Below are positions 27,124 to 37,207 of a DNA stretch of 57,001 bases, one piece after another. Made by a program: the position numbers and the translations under genes. Source of the DNA: an uncultured Clostridia bacterium. GTDB lineage: Bacteria; Bacillota; Clostridia; Christensenellales; Borkfalkiaceae. Position 1 is the first letter of the stretch, and every line of letters starts with the position of its first letter. Where the stretch lies: contig CAKQQS010000010.1 of the NCBI GenBank assembly GCA_934271255.1, forward strand, positions 1 through 57,001. The letters run 5' to 3'. The notes under the pieces are model-generated. The model was not told the DNA's origin and made no database searches. It saw only the letters and a list, made by a program, of their open reading frames with translations.

Positions 27124-28992
27124 ATGACGGATAATTTACCGATATATCTTTATCATAACGGAGAAAACTTTCGCTCGTACGAATTTTTAGGCGCGCACTT
27201 TACGGAAAAGGACGGCAAACGGGGCGTAGTGTTCAGAGTATGGGCTCCGAGAGCGGAAAAAGTAGCGGTAACGGGCGATTTTTGTACTTGGGATTTGGCT
27301 GCGTATCCTATGGAAAGGATTTCTACGGGCGGTATTTACGAAACGTTCGTAGCGGGGCTTAAAGACTACGATATGTATAAGTACGCTATAACGGCAAACG
27401 GAAAAACCGTTCTGAAAGCAGATCCCTTTGCATTTCACGCCGAAACGACTCCCGATACTTCGTCGAAAGTTTACGACCTTAGCGGATTTGAGTGGACTGA
27501 TGAAGATTATTTAAAAAACAAAACGGACAGTTACGACAAACCGATGAATATCTACGAAGTCAACGCGGGTTCTTGGAGACGGTACGAAGACGGCAACTAT
27601 TACAGTTATGAAAAGTTGGCGAAAGAGTTGATACCTTACGTTAAGAAAATGCGTTACACTCACATAGAGTTCATGCCGTTAACCGAATACCCGTTCGACG
27701 GTTCGTGGGGGTATCAGGTAAGCGGATATTTTGCCGTAACGTCAAGATTCGGCACGCCTAAAAACTTTATGAAATTCGTCGATAAATGCCACGAACAAGG
27801 CATCGGCGTAATACTCGACTGGGTTCCCGCACATTTTCCGAAAGACGAATTCGGGCTTTACGAGTTCGACGGCGCTCCGCTGTACGAGTACGGCGATCCG
27901 TTCAAAATGGAACATAAGGGTTGGGGTACGAGGGTTTTCGATTACGGAAGAAACGAAGTACAAAGTTTTTTGATTTCGAGCGCGATGTTCTTTTTCGATA
28001 AATATCATATCGACGGGTTAAGGGTAGACGCGGTCGCGTCAATGCTTTATCTTGATTACGACAAAAAAGACGGCGAATGGCAACCGAACGTTTTCGGCGG
28101 CAACTATAATTTAGAAGCGATAGACTTTTTAAAGAAATTAAACGTCGCCGTGTTCGGTAGTTTTCCCAAAGCCTTAATGATAGCGGAAGAATCCACCGCG
28201 TTTCCGATGATAACTAAGCCCACGAACGTCGGGGGGCTCGGATTTAACTATAAATGGAATATGGGGTGGATGAACGACACTCTGAGTTATATGTCGGTAG
28301 ATCCGTATTTCAGATCGGGTTGCCACGACAAGTTGACCTTTTCGATGATGTACGCTTTTTCGGAGAATTACGTTTTACCCGTATCGCACGACGAAGTGGT
28401 TCACGGCAAAAAATCGTTGATAGAAAAAATGGCGGGAGATTACGACGACAAGTTCGCTAATTTCAGAATCTTTCAAGGATATATGACGGCGCATCCGGGC
28501 AAAAAACTCAACTTTATGGGTAACGAGTTCGCTCAGTTCATCGAATGGGACTACAAAAAAGGACTAGACTTTTTGTTGCTTAACTACGATAAACATAAAC
28601 GGACTTTAAACTATACGAAAGAGTTGAACGGGTTTTATCTTACTCATCCGAGTTTTTACGAAGTCGATTACGACTGGCGCGGGTTCGAGTGGATATCTTG
28701 CGACGAAAGAGACAAAAACGTAATAGCGTTTAACAGATACGACAAATCGGGAAATGCAGTTACGGTACTGATAAACTTTTCGGGTTGCGATTACGCAAAA
28801 TACCGTTTAGGAATGCAAAAAGGAAAATATAAAACAGTATTTTCGTCGGACGACGTCAAGTTCGGCGGAGAAGGTAAACTTCGTAAAAAGGTTTACCAAA
28901 CGAAACGGGGAAAAGTTCACGGCAAAGACGATTTTATAGAAATAGACTTGCCGAGACTTACTTGTTTGTATATAGAAAAAGTTAATTTATAA
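27124..28992 (+). CDS. glgB: 1,4-alpha-glucan branching enzyme
   Basis: 622 residues. Introduces alpha-1,6 branches in glycogen. An N-terminal CBM48-like domain (FRVWAPRAEKVAVTGDF) precedes the GH13 barrel with the branching-enzyme signature: EVNAGSW, GVILDWVPAHF, the nucleophile Asp in DGLRVDAVASML, the acid Glu in LMIAEESTAF, and LPVSHDEVVHGK. The length and single N-terminal domain match the shorter GlgB type. glgC follows after 13 bases. Confidence 0.96.
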   Translation: MTDNLPIYLYHNGENFRSYEFLGAHFTEKDGKRGVVFRVWAPRAEKVAVTGDFCTWDLAAYPMERISTGGIYETFVAGLKDYDMYKYAITANGKTVLKADPFAFHAETTPDTSSKVYDLSGFEWTDEDYLKNKTDSYDKPMNIYEVNAGSWRRYEDGNYYSYEKLAKELIPYVKKMRYTHIEFMPLTEYPFDGSWGYQVSGYFAVTSRFGTPKNFMKFVDKCHEQGIGVILDWVPAHFPKDEFGLYEFDGAPLYEYGDPFKMEHKGWGTRVFDYGRNEVQSFLISSAMFFFDKYHIDGLRVDAVASMLYLDYDKKDGEWQPNVFGGNYNLEAIDFLKKLNVAVFGSFPKALMIAEESTAFPMITKPTNVGGLGFNYKWNMGWMNDTLSYMSVDPYFRSGCHDKLTFSMMYAFSENYVLPVSHDEVVHGKKSLIEKMAGDYDDKFANFRIFQGYMTAHPGKKLNFMGNEFAQFIEWDYKKGLDFLLLNYDKHKRTLNYTKELNGFYLTHPSFYEVDYDWRGFEWISCDERDKNVIAFNRYDKSGNAVTVLINFSGCDYAKYRLGMQKGKYKTVFSSDDVKFGGEGKLRKKVYQTKRGKVHGKDDFIEIDLPRLTCLYIEKVNL

Positions 28993-29005
28993 GGGGAAAA
29001 ACATT

Positions 29006-30208
29006 ATGGCTAGAAAAAAGAAATGCGTTGCAATGTTGCTTGCCGGCGGTCAAGGTAGCAGATTATACGCCTTGACGAGCAAAATAGCGAAACCTGCTGT
29101 TGGTTTCGGCGGAAAATACAGAATAATCGACTTTCCGCTGTCTAACTGCGTAAACTCCGGGATAGACACCGTCGGCGTTTTGACTCAATATCAACCGTTG
29201 ATTTTAAACGATTATATCGGCAACGGACAACCTTGGGACTTGGACAGGTCGTTCGGCGGCGTTCATATTTTATCGCCTTATCAGGCAAAAGAAGGCTCCG
29301 ACTGGTTTAAAGGTACTGCCAACGCAATATACCAGAATATTCATTTTTTAAAACAATTCAATCCGGAATACGTCCTTATTTTGTCGGGCGACCATATCTA
29401 TAAAATGGATTATAGCAAAATGCTCGAATACCATATAGAAAAAGGCGCGGATTGTACTATTTCGGCAATCGACGTACCGCTCGAAGAAGCGTCGAGATTC
29501 GGTATTTTGAACACCGAGCCCGACGGCAGAATCTACGAGTTTGAAGAAAAGCCCAAACATCCGAAAAGCACCAAAGCGTCTATGGGTATATACATCTTTA
29601 CCGCAAAAAAGTTATACGACTATCTGGAAGCGGACGACAAAGACGAGAACTCTCAAAAAGACTTCGGCAAAAACGTAATTCCCGCAATGCTTAAAGCGGG
29701 CGAAAAGATGTATTCGTATAGTTTTAAAGGATACTGGCGCGACGTCGGAACTATAAACTCGCTGTACGAAGCGAATATGGACTTGTTGTCCGACACGCCC
29801 AACTTCGACGTCTGGGACGACAACTGGGTAATTCAATCGAGAAGCCCGCTTGCTCCGCCTTTATACGTAACCGACGGAGCTACCGTACATAACAGCATAG
29901 TGTTGTCGGGTTCGGAAATATACGGCAAAGTCGAAAACTCAGTACTTTCGAGCAACGTCAAGGTAGGCAAAGGCGCAATCGTTAAAGACAGCGTTGTTAT
30001 GAACGGCGCGGTAATAGGCGACGGCGCGGTCGTCGAGTATTCGGTGATTGACGAAAACGTTACGATAGGCGCCGACGCGAAAGTGGGCGAAAACAAATCG
30101 ACCGCAAAAGGAATAACCGTTATAGGCCGTGATTCGATGATAGAAAACGGCAAGACGGTAGAGAGCGGAGCGATGGTGGACAAATACGCGATAGGGGGTA
30201 ACAAATAA
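29006..30208 (+). CDS. glgC: Glucose-1-phosphate adenylyltransferase (catalytic subunit)
   Basis: 400 residues. Makes ADP-glucose, the glycogen precursor. The N-terminal nucleotidyltransferase domain has LLAGGQGSRLYALT, KPAVGFGGKYRIIDFPLSN and LSGDHIYKMDYSKM; a left-handed beta-helix with hexapeptide repeats follows from about residue 290. The residues needed for catalysis are present here and absent in glgD. The TAA of glgC shares one base with the glgD ATG, in line with obligate heteromer formation. Confidence 0.96.
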   Translation: MARKKKCVAMLLAGGQGSRLYALTSKIAKPAVGFGGKYRIIDFPLSNCVNSGIDTVGVLTQYQPLILNDYIGNGQPWDLDRSFGGVHILSPYQAKEGSDWFKGTANAIYQNIHFLKQFNPEYVLILSGDHIYKMDYSKMLEYHIEKGADCTISAIDVPLEEASRFGILNTEPDGRIYEFEEKPKHPKSTKASMGIYIFTAKKLYDYLEADDKDENSQKDFGKNVIPAMLKAGEKMYSYSFKGYWRDVGTINSLYEANMDLLSDTPNFDVWDDNWVIQSRSPLAPPLYVTDGATVHNSIVLSGSEIYGKVENSVLSSNVKVGKGAIVKDSVVMNGAVIGDGAVVEYSVIDENVTIGADAKVGENKSTAKGITVIGRDSMIENGKTVESGAMVDKYAIGGNK

Positions 30209-31320
30209 TGAGAACGTTAGGTATAGTTTTTGCAAATATGCACGACGCCGATACGCCGGAACTCGTAGCGAAAAGGACTTTCGCGTCCATTCCCTTCGGC
30301 GGAAGATACCGTCTTATAGATTTCGTTTTGTCTAATATGGTAAACTCGGGAATCGACACGGTAGGCGTTATCACGAAAAGCAATTATCAGTCTTTAATGG
30401 ACCACGTGGGCAACGGCAAAGACTGGGACTTGGCAAGAAAAAACGGCGGTCTTATATTATTACCGCCTTACGGCAACGTCGGTAGCGGCGGACTCTACAC
30501 TTCGAGAATAAGCGCGTTGAAAGGCGTTTCTAATTTCTTGAACAGAGCGGACGAAGAGTTCGTAGTTATGACGGATACGGACGTCGTATGCACGCTTAAC
30601 TATTCTGATATAGTAAACGAACATATCGCTTCTGGCGCGGACATAACGATGGTTTACGGTATAAACAAAAACACGTTCAGCCCGCTTAAAAACCCGATAG
30701 AAATCGTCGAAGACGAAACGGGCAGAATAACGAAGATAAGTTACACCGACAACGCCGAAAAAGATACGAAATTGTTTATGAACATATTCGTTATGAGAAG
30801 GTCTACCCTTCAACGCTTAGTAGCGGATTCCGGCGTGTATTTAGGCAGTCATTTCACTACGGAAATACTTGCAAGTTCGGTAAAAAGTTTAAATATCAGG
30901 GGCTACGCGCACGACAGTTACTTTGCGTGCATAGACTCATTGCAAAGTTATTACGATTCGACTATGGCATTGCTGAAAGACGACGTAAGGGCGTCGCTGT
31001 TTAACGAATCGAGCGTTTACACGAAAGTCAAAGACTCCGCGCCCACAAGGTTCGGGTCGGCGGCTGTCGTAAAGAATTCGCTTATTGCCGACGGTTGCGT
31101 TGTCGAAGGCACCGTAGAAAACAGCGTGATATTCAGAGGCGTAAAAATAGCAAGGGGTACCGTAGTTAAAAACTCTATTTTAATGCAAAACTCGACAGTC
31201 GGCGAAAACGTAAGTTTAAACGCGATAATCGCCGATAAAAACGTTATGATAAAGGACAAACGAGTATTGTCCGGCGACGTAACGCATCCTTTCTTTATAG
31301 GAAAAGGCTCGATGATATAA
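30208..31320 (+). CDS. glgD: GlgD, regulatory subunit-like protein of ADP-glucose pyrophosphorylase
   Basis: 370 residues, homologous to GlgC along its length (ASIPFGGRYRLIDFVLSN, beta-helix hexapeptides from about 285), but the N-terminal GGxGxRL nucleotide loop is replaced by FANMHDADTPEL. GlgD proteins of Firmicutes are poor catalysts that raise GlgC activity in a heterotetramer. Translation is coupled to glgC through TAATG. Confidence 0.94.
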   Translation: MRTLGIVFANMHDADTPELVAKRTFASIPFGGRYRLIDFVLSNMVNSGIDTVGVITKSNYQSLMDHVGNGKDWDLARKNGGLILLPPYGNVGSGGLYTSRISALKGVSNFLNRADEEFVVMTDTDVVCTLNYSDIVNEHIASGADITMVYGINKNTFSPLKNPIEIVEDETGRITKISYTDNAEKDTKLFMNIFVMRRSTLQRLVADSGVYLGSHFTTEILASSVKSLNIRGYAHDSYFACIDSLQSYYDSTMALLKDDVRASLFNESSVYTKVKDSAPTRFGSAAVVKNSLIADGCVVEGTVENSVIFRGVKIARGTVVKNSILMQNSTVGENVSLNAIIADKNVMIKDKRVLSGDVTHPFFIGKGSMI

Positions 31321-31330
31321 GGAGAACGAT

Positions 31331-32956
31331 ATGGCGGAAACAAACAAAACAAACGTAAAAAAGACAACTGCGACTAACAAAACCGTTACGGCGAAGAAAC
31401 CGACCGAACAAAAGAAAACGACGGCGGTAAAGAAAACCGCTACGGCAAAAACGACGGCTACCAAAAAAACAACGGCAACGACGAAAAAATCTGCCGCTCC
31501 GAAAAAGGCTGCGGTTAAAAAAGTTACGCCCGCAATAAAGGTGGACAAAAAGAAGGAAGTGATTTTCATCGCTTCCGAAGGTCAACCGTTCGTTGCGACG
31601 GGCGGACTTGCCGACGTAATCGGTTCGCTTCCGCAAGCGATTGCTTCAAACGGAAACTATAAGGTAAGCGTAATACTGCCGTTGTATTCGCAAGTAGACG
31701 CGAATTATCGCCAGTTATTTAAGTTTGTCGGCAACTTTGAAGTATCGTTATCGTGGAGAAGAGTATATTGCGGCGTGTTTACGTTCGAATATAAAGGGGT
31801 AACGTATTACTTTATCGACAACGAATATTATTTCAAGAGAGATAACGGGTTGTACGGTTACTACGACGACGGCGAAAGGTTTGCTTTTTTCAGCAAAGCC
31901 GCGCTTGACGTAATAGGCTTTTTGGGAATATATCCCGACGTTATTCATTGCCACGACTGGCAAACGGCGTTGTCCGTCGTATATCTTAAAACGGCGTATA
32001 AAGACAGCGGAATGTACAACAAAATAAAAACGGTATATACGATACACAATATAGAATATCAAGGCAAATACGGATTTGACGTTTTGGGCGATTTGTTCGG
32101 CTTGTCGGACGAATACAGGGGCGTTTTGGATAACGACGGCTGTATAAATCTTATGAAAGCGGCGATAGAACTTTCCGACAAGGTAACGACCGTCAGCCCG
32201 ACTTACGCAAACGAGATAAAAGACGATTATTACGCGCACGGCCTTGCGTCGACGATCAGGAGAAACGAGTTCAAGATAACGGGCATACTCAACGGTATAG
32301 ATACGGATTTTTATAACCCCGAAACGGACAGAATGATTTTTGACAACTACTCCGCTGCGGACGTAAGCGGAAAAGCGGTTTGCAAAAAGAGTTTGCAAAC
32401 CATGCTCAATCTTCCCGTGAGAGAAGACGTTCCGATTATCGCGATGATTTCGCGGCTCGTCGGACATAAAGGGCTCGACCTTGTAAAACAAGTCGCTAAC
32501 GAAATACTTCTCGGCGACGTTCAACTCGTTATTTTGGGTAAAGGGGACAGCGTTTACGAAAACTTCTTTACGGATTTGCAAAGATACTATCCGGGCAAAT
32601 GCGCTACGATGATAGCGTACAATCAAGATTTGTCGAGAAAGATTTATTCGGGCGCGGACATATTCCTTATGCCCAGTAAAACCGAACCTTGCGGACTTTC
32701 GCAAATGATAGCGTCGAGATACGGAACGGTTGCGATAGTAAGAGAAACGGGCGGGCTTAACGACACGATAAAAGCGGGCGCAGGCGGAAACGGATATACG
32801 TTTAACGCGTATAACGCTTACGATATGCTTTACGTTATAAGAGAAGCGGTAAGAGATTTCGCCGACAAAAACAAATGGAAAGAAGTACAAGAACGCGCTA
32901 TGACGACGGATTTCAGTTGGAAAAATCAAGCGCAAAAATACGAAGAATTATATTGA
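31331..32956 (+). CDS. glgA: Glycogen synthase with N-terminal Lys/Thr/Ala-rich tail
   Basis: 541 residues. Residues from about 75 on are a GT5 glycogen synthase (VIFIASEGQPF, ATGGLADVIGSLP, HCHDWQTAL, TVSPTYANEI, GILNGIDTDFYNP, PSKTEPCGLSQM). Residues 1-73 are an added low-complexity tail of Lys, Thr and Ala with repeats such as KKTTATKKTTATTKK, resembling the histone H1 C-terminus. The strong AAGGAG directly before the ATG at 31331 supports the tail being translated. The usual Lys of the KTGGL ADP-glucose motif is Ala here (ATGGL). Lies between glgD and glgP. Confidence 0.93.
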   Translation: MAETNKTNVKKTTATNKTVTAKKPTEQKKTTAVKKTATAKTTATKKTTATTKKSAAPKKAAVKKVTPAIKVDKKKEVIFIASEGQPFVATGGLADVIGSLPQAIASNGNYKVSVILPLYSQVDANYRQLFKFVGNFEVSLSWRRVYCGVFTFEYKGVTYYFIDNEYYFKRDNGLYGYYDDGERFAFFSKAALDVIGFLGIYPDVIHCHDWQTALSVVYLKTAYKDSGMYNKIKTVYTIHNIEYQGKYGFDVLGDLFGLSDEYRGVLDNDGCINLMKAAIELSDKVTTVSPTYANEIKDDYYAHGLASTIRRNEFKITGILNGIDTDFYNPETDRMIFDNYSAADVSGKAVCKKSLQTMLNLPVREDVPIIAMISRLVGHKGLDLVKQVANEILLGDVQLVILGKGDSVYENFFTDLQRYYPGKCATMIAYNQDLSRKIYSGADIFLMPSKTEPCGLSQMIASRYGTVAIVRETGGLNDTIKAGAGGNGYTFNAYNAYDMLYVIREAVRDFADKNKWKEVQERAMTTDFSWKNQAQKYEELY

Positions 32957-32971
32957 CATCAAGGAGCGACG

Positions 32972-35395
32972 ATGAACAACGATTTTACTAAAAACGACGC
33001 AATAGACATGGTAACGGGAAAACTTTCCCGTTACTATGGCGTAAGCCTCAAAGAAGCGAGCAAAGAACAATTATACAAAGCGGTTGTAATGGTTGTAAGA
33101 GATTTACTTCTCTCAAAAAGAGAAAAGTTTTACGAACAATACCGTTCTCAAAACGGAAAAAGAGTATACTATCTTTGCATGGAGTTTTTGTTAGGGCAGT
33201 CGTTAAAGAACAACTCGTACAATTTAGGCGTGCAGGACGCGTTGAACGCGGCTCTCGGCGAAGTAGGGTTAACCTTAACCGACTTATACGATTTGGAGCC
33301 GGACGCGGGACTCGGCAACGGCGGCTTGGGAAGACTTGCCGCTTGTTTTATGGACGCTCTTGCGACAAACAACTACCCCGCAATGGGTTACAGTATTTGT
33401 TACGAGTACGGATTATTCAAACAAAAAATAATAGACGGTTGGCAAACGGAACTTCCCGATGACTGGTTGCCGGGCGGAGAAGTCTGGCTTACTCAACGTA
33501 CGGATAAGGCTGTCAGAGTCAAGTTCGACGGACACATCAGGGAAGTGTGGACCGAAAACGGAATGAAGATTTTGTACGACAATGCGACGGAAGTAGAAGC
33601 CGTTCCGTACGATATGATGATTTCGGGTAAAGACAGCAACGCCGTTTCCGTTTTAAGACTTTGGAAAGCGAAAGGCGTTAAAACTTTCGATATGAACACC
33701 TTTTCGCAAGGCGATTACACGAAATGCATGCAAGACTCGATAGACGCGGAAATGATAAGCAAGGTATTGTATCCGAGCGACAATCACAGCGAAGGTAAAT
33801 CGCTCAGGTTAAAGCAACAATACTTTTTGGTTTCGGCGTCGTTACAAAACATTTTCAACGACCATAAACGCAGATACAAAACTTTGGACACGTTGCCAGA
33901 CTACGCGGCTATACACATAAACGACACGCACCCGACTTTGGCTATTCCCGAAATGATGCGTCTTTTAATGGACGAAAACGGTTATTCGTGGGACAGCGCG
34001 TGGAGTATCGTTACCAAGACGGTCGCTTACACGAACCACACAGTATTAGCCGAAGCGTTGGAAAGGTGGGACGAAGACCTTTTGGCGAGAAAAATCCCGA
34101 GAATACACGCTATCATAAAAGAGATAAATCAAAGATTTTGCGCCGAAATGTGGAACAAGTTTACGGGCGACTGGGACAAGATTGCGAGAATGTCTATATT
34201 AGAACGCGATCAGGTTAAAATGGCTAACCTTTGCGTCGTTGCGGCGCATAAAGTAAACGGCGTATCCGCTCTTCACAGCGATATCATCAAGAACAGCATA
34301 TTCAAAGATTTCAACGACGTGTACCCCGACAAGTTCACAAACGTTACCAACGGTATAGCGCACAGACGTTGGCTTTGCCAAAGCAACCCCGAATTGTCAA
34401 GTCTTTTGACGGAATGTATCGGGGACGGATTCGTTAAAAACGCTTCGGAACTCGTCAAGTTCAAAAAGTTCAACGACGACAAAACGGTGCTTGACCGCAT
34501 AAACGAAATAAAGTTGTTAAAGAAAAAACAGTTTGCCGATTACGCTAATAAAACGCAGGGAATAATAGTCGATCCTAACACCGTGTTCGACGTTCAGGCG
34601 AAACGTATGCACGAATATAAACGGCAACTTTTAAACGTGTTGCACATTATCGACAGGTATAGCGACTTGCTCGAAAATCCCGACATGGACGTTCAGCCTA
34701 CGACTTATATTTTCGGCGCGAAAGCCGCTCCGGGGTATTATTTTGCAAAACAAATAATAAAACTTATCTGGTGCCTTAGCGAAGATATCAAAAAGCACCC
34801 GAAGATTCACGAAAGGTTAAACGTCGTTTATATGGAAGATTACAACGTTTCCATGGCGGAAAAACTTATGCCGTCTACCGAAATAAGCGAACAAATATCC
34901 CTTGCGGGTAAAGAAGCGAGCGGCACGGGCAACATGAAGTTTATGATAAACGGCGCGTTGACGATAGGAACGCTTGACGGCGCGAACGTAGAAATGCAAC
35001 AGGCGTGCGGAAGCGACAATATTTTCATATTCGGTCTGAAAGCGGACGAAGTCGAAAAAATGTGGAAGCGCGGTTATAAATCCACCGAGTTTTACACGGG
35101 CAACCGCAAACTCGAACGTATTATGGACGCGTTGAATCGCGGATTTAACGGCGTAAGTTTCAACAACATCGCAAACTATTTGTTGATAGGCACGCCGATA
35201 GCCGATCCGTATATGTGCCTTGCGGATTTCGGCGCGTATACCGATATGCACGCAAAAATCGACGAGATTTACAAAGATAAAACGAAATGGGCGCAAATGT
35301 CCGTCAACAACATTTCTACGTCGGGTATTTTCTCGGCGGACAGAGCGATTAAGGAATACGCCGACAATATCTGGAACCTTAAAAAAATAAAATAA
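32972..35395 (+). CDS. glgP: Glycogen phosphorylase
   Basis: 807 residues, GT35. Releases glucose 1-phosphate from glycogen with PLP. The features are YYLCMEFLLGQSL, EPDAGLGNGGLGRLAACF, HINDTHPTLAIPEMMR, the VDPNTVFDVQAKRMHEYKR region and the PLP-lysine segment ASGTGNMKFMINGALTIGT. Full length. AAGGAG precedes the ATG. It follows glgA, so synthesis and breakdown are probably co-transcribed and controlled at the enzyme level. Confidence 0.96.
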   Translation: MNNDFTKNDAIDMVTGKLSRYYGVSLKEASKEQLYKAVVMVVRDLLLSKREKFYEQYRSQNGKRVYYLCMEFLLGQSLKNNSYNLGVQDALNAALGEVGLTLTDLYDLEPDAGLGNGGLGRLAACFMDALATNNYPAMGYSICYEYGLFKQKIIDGWQTELPDDWLPGGEVWLTQRTDKAVRVKFDGHIREVWTENGMKILYDNATEVEAVPYDMMISGKDSNAVSVLRLWKAKGVKTFDMNTFSQGDYTKCMQDSIDAEMISKVLYPSDNHSEGKSLRLKQQYFLVSASLQNIFNDHKRRYKTLDTLPDYAAIHINDTHPTLAIPEMMRLLMDENGYSWDSAWSIVTKTVAYTNHTVLAEALERWDEDLLARKIPRIHAIIKEINQRFCAEMWNKFTGDWDKIARMSILERDQVKMANLCVVAAHKVNGVSALHSDIIKNSIFKDFNDVYPDKFTNVTNGIAHRRWLCQSNPELSSLLTECIGDGFVKNASELVKFKKFNDDKTVLDRINEIKLLKKKQFADYANKTQGIIVDPNTVFDVQAKRMHEYKRQLLNVLHIIDRYSDLLENPDMDVQPTTYIFGAKAAPGYYFAKQIIKLIWCLSEDIKKHPKIHERLNVVYMEDYNVSMAEKLMPSTEISEQISLAGKEASGTGNMKFMINGALTIGTLDGANVEMQQACGSDNIFIFGLKADEVEKMWKRGYKSTEFYTGNRKLERIMDALNRGFNGVSFNNIANYLLIGTPIADPYMCLADFGAYTDMHAKIDEIYKDKTKWAQMSVNNISTSGIFSADRAIKEYADNIWNLKKIK

Positions 35396-35396
35396 T

Positions 35397-37196
35397 ATGC
35401 TTTTTTACTACAATTCTTTGGACGAAAAATGCAAATCTACGATCGGCGGAATCGTCGTCGACAAACCGATAACTTTCAACGTTTACACGACGGAAGTTAA
35501 AGATTGCTCGTTAAAAATAACGAAAGACGGCGAAAATACCGTCGCGTACGCTATGCAGAAAACGAATTTCGGGTACAGTTGTTCGTTAAAAATAACAAGT
35601 GTAGGGCTGTATTTTTACGGGTTTGAATTCGGCGGAGATTTTTACGGACAAGGGTACGACTACACCGCGGAAAAGAACTCCTGCGAGAAGTATCGTTTGA
35701 CGGTATATCGCGAAGACTACGAAACGCCTGAACGGATAAAGGGCGGCATCATATACCAGATTTTTCCCGACAGGTTTTGCAGAGTCGGGGACGTAAACGC
35801 AAACGGAAGATTATTGCACGAAAGATGGGACGAAACGCCCGTCTGGAAGTTTACCGAAAAAGGCGAGATTTTGAACAACGATTTTTTCGGCGGTAACTTT
35901 AAAGGGATAGAGAGTAAACTCGACTATTTAAAAAGTTTAGGAGTAACCGCAATTTATCTTAACCCGATCACAAAAGCGTACAGCAACCATCGTTACGATA
36001 CGGGCGATTATATGAAAATCGACGAACTTTTAGGTACGGAAACCGACTTTAAATCGCTTGTGGCGGCGGCGAAAGAAAAAAACGTCGAAATAATACTAGA
36101 CGGCGTGTTCAACCACACGGGCGCGGACAGTAAATATTTCAACAAATACGGTTCTTATGCCGACGTCGGCGCGTATCAATCCAGGTCGAGCAAATATTAC
36201 GAATGGTATAATTTTATAAAATATCCCGACGTTTACGAAAGTTGGTGGGGTTTTAAATCCTTGCCGACGTTGAACAAAAAGAACGAAGAGTACAGAGAGT
36301 TCGTTTCGGGCGAAAACGGGGTTATATCGCATTATATGGATTTCGGTATAAGCGGTTACCGATTAGACGTCGTCGACGAACTCCCCGACGATATGGTCGC
36401 GGAGATAAGAAACGCAGTCAAAAGAAAAAACAAAGACGCGATTCTGATAGGTGAAGTATGGGAAAACGCAACGGATAAAATTGCTTACGGAGTGAGAAGA
36501 AAATACTTTTTAGGAAACGAACTCGATTCCGTAATGAACTACCCGCTTTACAATTCGTCGATAGATTTCGTTTTGAACAAAAAAGGGCTTGCGTTTAAAA
36601 GGACCGTTTCGGATATGATAGACAACTACCCGAAACCCGCTCTGGACTGCTTGATGAACGTTACGGGTACGCACGATACGGTAAGGCTCGTAACAAGGCT
36701 TTCGGGACTTACGGCGAATAGTAGAGAAGAAATGGCGATTACGCGCATAGCGGAAAACGAAATGCCCGCCGTAATCGAAAAAGTCAAAAAGGTTTTGCTG
36801 ATAAATTATACCGTTTCGGGTGTGCCGAGCGTATATTACGGCGACGAACTCGGTATGCAGGGGTTTAAAGATCCGTTTAACAGACAAACCTTTACGGGCG
36901 AAGACAAGTACGGGCTTTTAGAGTTCGTGCGGCGGTTGGGAAAAATAAGAAGAAGTATAGATTTGTTTAAAGACGGCGACCTTACGTTTGAATACGCCGA
37001 CAACGAAACGGTTGCGTATTCGAGAAAACGCGGCGACAGAAAAGTTTATATTTTGATAAACCTTGCCGAAAAGGACGTGCCGATAACTTTCGACGGCGAA
37101 CTTTACGAACTTTTAACGAACGAAAAACACGTAGACGGATATACGCTTCAAAAGGACGGCGTAGCCGTATTGTACGACGAACTAATAACTAATTAA
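35397..37196 (+). CDS. GH13 alpha-amylase-family hydrolase (maltodextrin/neopullulanase-like)
   Basis: 599 residues, no signal peptide, so intracellular. An N-terminal beta domain of about 100 residues precedes the GH13 barrel: YQIFPDRF, ILDGVFNHTG, nucleophile Asp in GYRLDVVDE, acid Glu in LIGEVWEN, and TGTHDT. The pattern fits neopullulanase/cyclomaltodextrinase-like enzymes that trim branched dextrins. It starts one base after the glgP stop without a clear ribosome-binding site, implying coupling. Likely role: processing limit dextrins left by GlgP. Confidence 0.88.
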   Translation: MLFYYNSLDEKCKSTIGGIVVDKPITFNVYTTEVKDCSLKITKDGENTVAYAMQKTNFGYSCSLKITSVGLYFYGFEFGGDFYGQGYDYTAEKNSCEKYRLTVYREDYETPERIKGGIIYQIFPDRFCRVGDVNANGRLLHERWDETPVWKFTEKGEILNNDFFGGNFKGIESKLDYLKSLGVTAIYLNPITKAYSNHRYDTGDYMKIDELLGTETDFKSLVAAAKEKNVEIILDGVFNHTGADSKYFNKYGSYADVGAYQSRSSKYYEWYNFIKYPDVYESWWGFKSLPTLNKKNEEYREFVSGENGVISHYMDFGISGYRLDVVDELPDDMVAEIRNAVKRKNKDAILIGEVWENATDKIAYGVRRKYFLGNELDSVMNYPLYNSSIDFVLNKKGLAFKRTVSDMIDNYPKPALDCLMNVTGTHDTVRLVTRLSGLTANSREEMAITRIAENEMPAVIEKVKKVLLINYTVSGVPSVYYGDELGMQGFKDPFNRQTFTGEDKYGLLEFVRRLGKIRRSIDLFKDGDLTFEYADNETVAYSRKRGDRKVYILINLAEKDVPITFDGELYELLTNEKHVDGYTLQKDGVAVLYDELITN

Positions 37197-37207
37197 AGAG
37201 GAACAAA

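Noticed and set aside
31748..32935. 395-codon minus-strand open frame opposite glgA
   Set aside because: It is a shadow of codon bias: the plus-strand gene rarely uses codons whose complement is a stop. The translated product has no family features.
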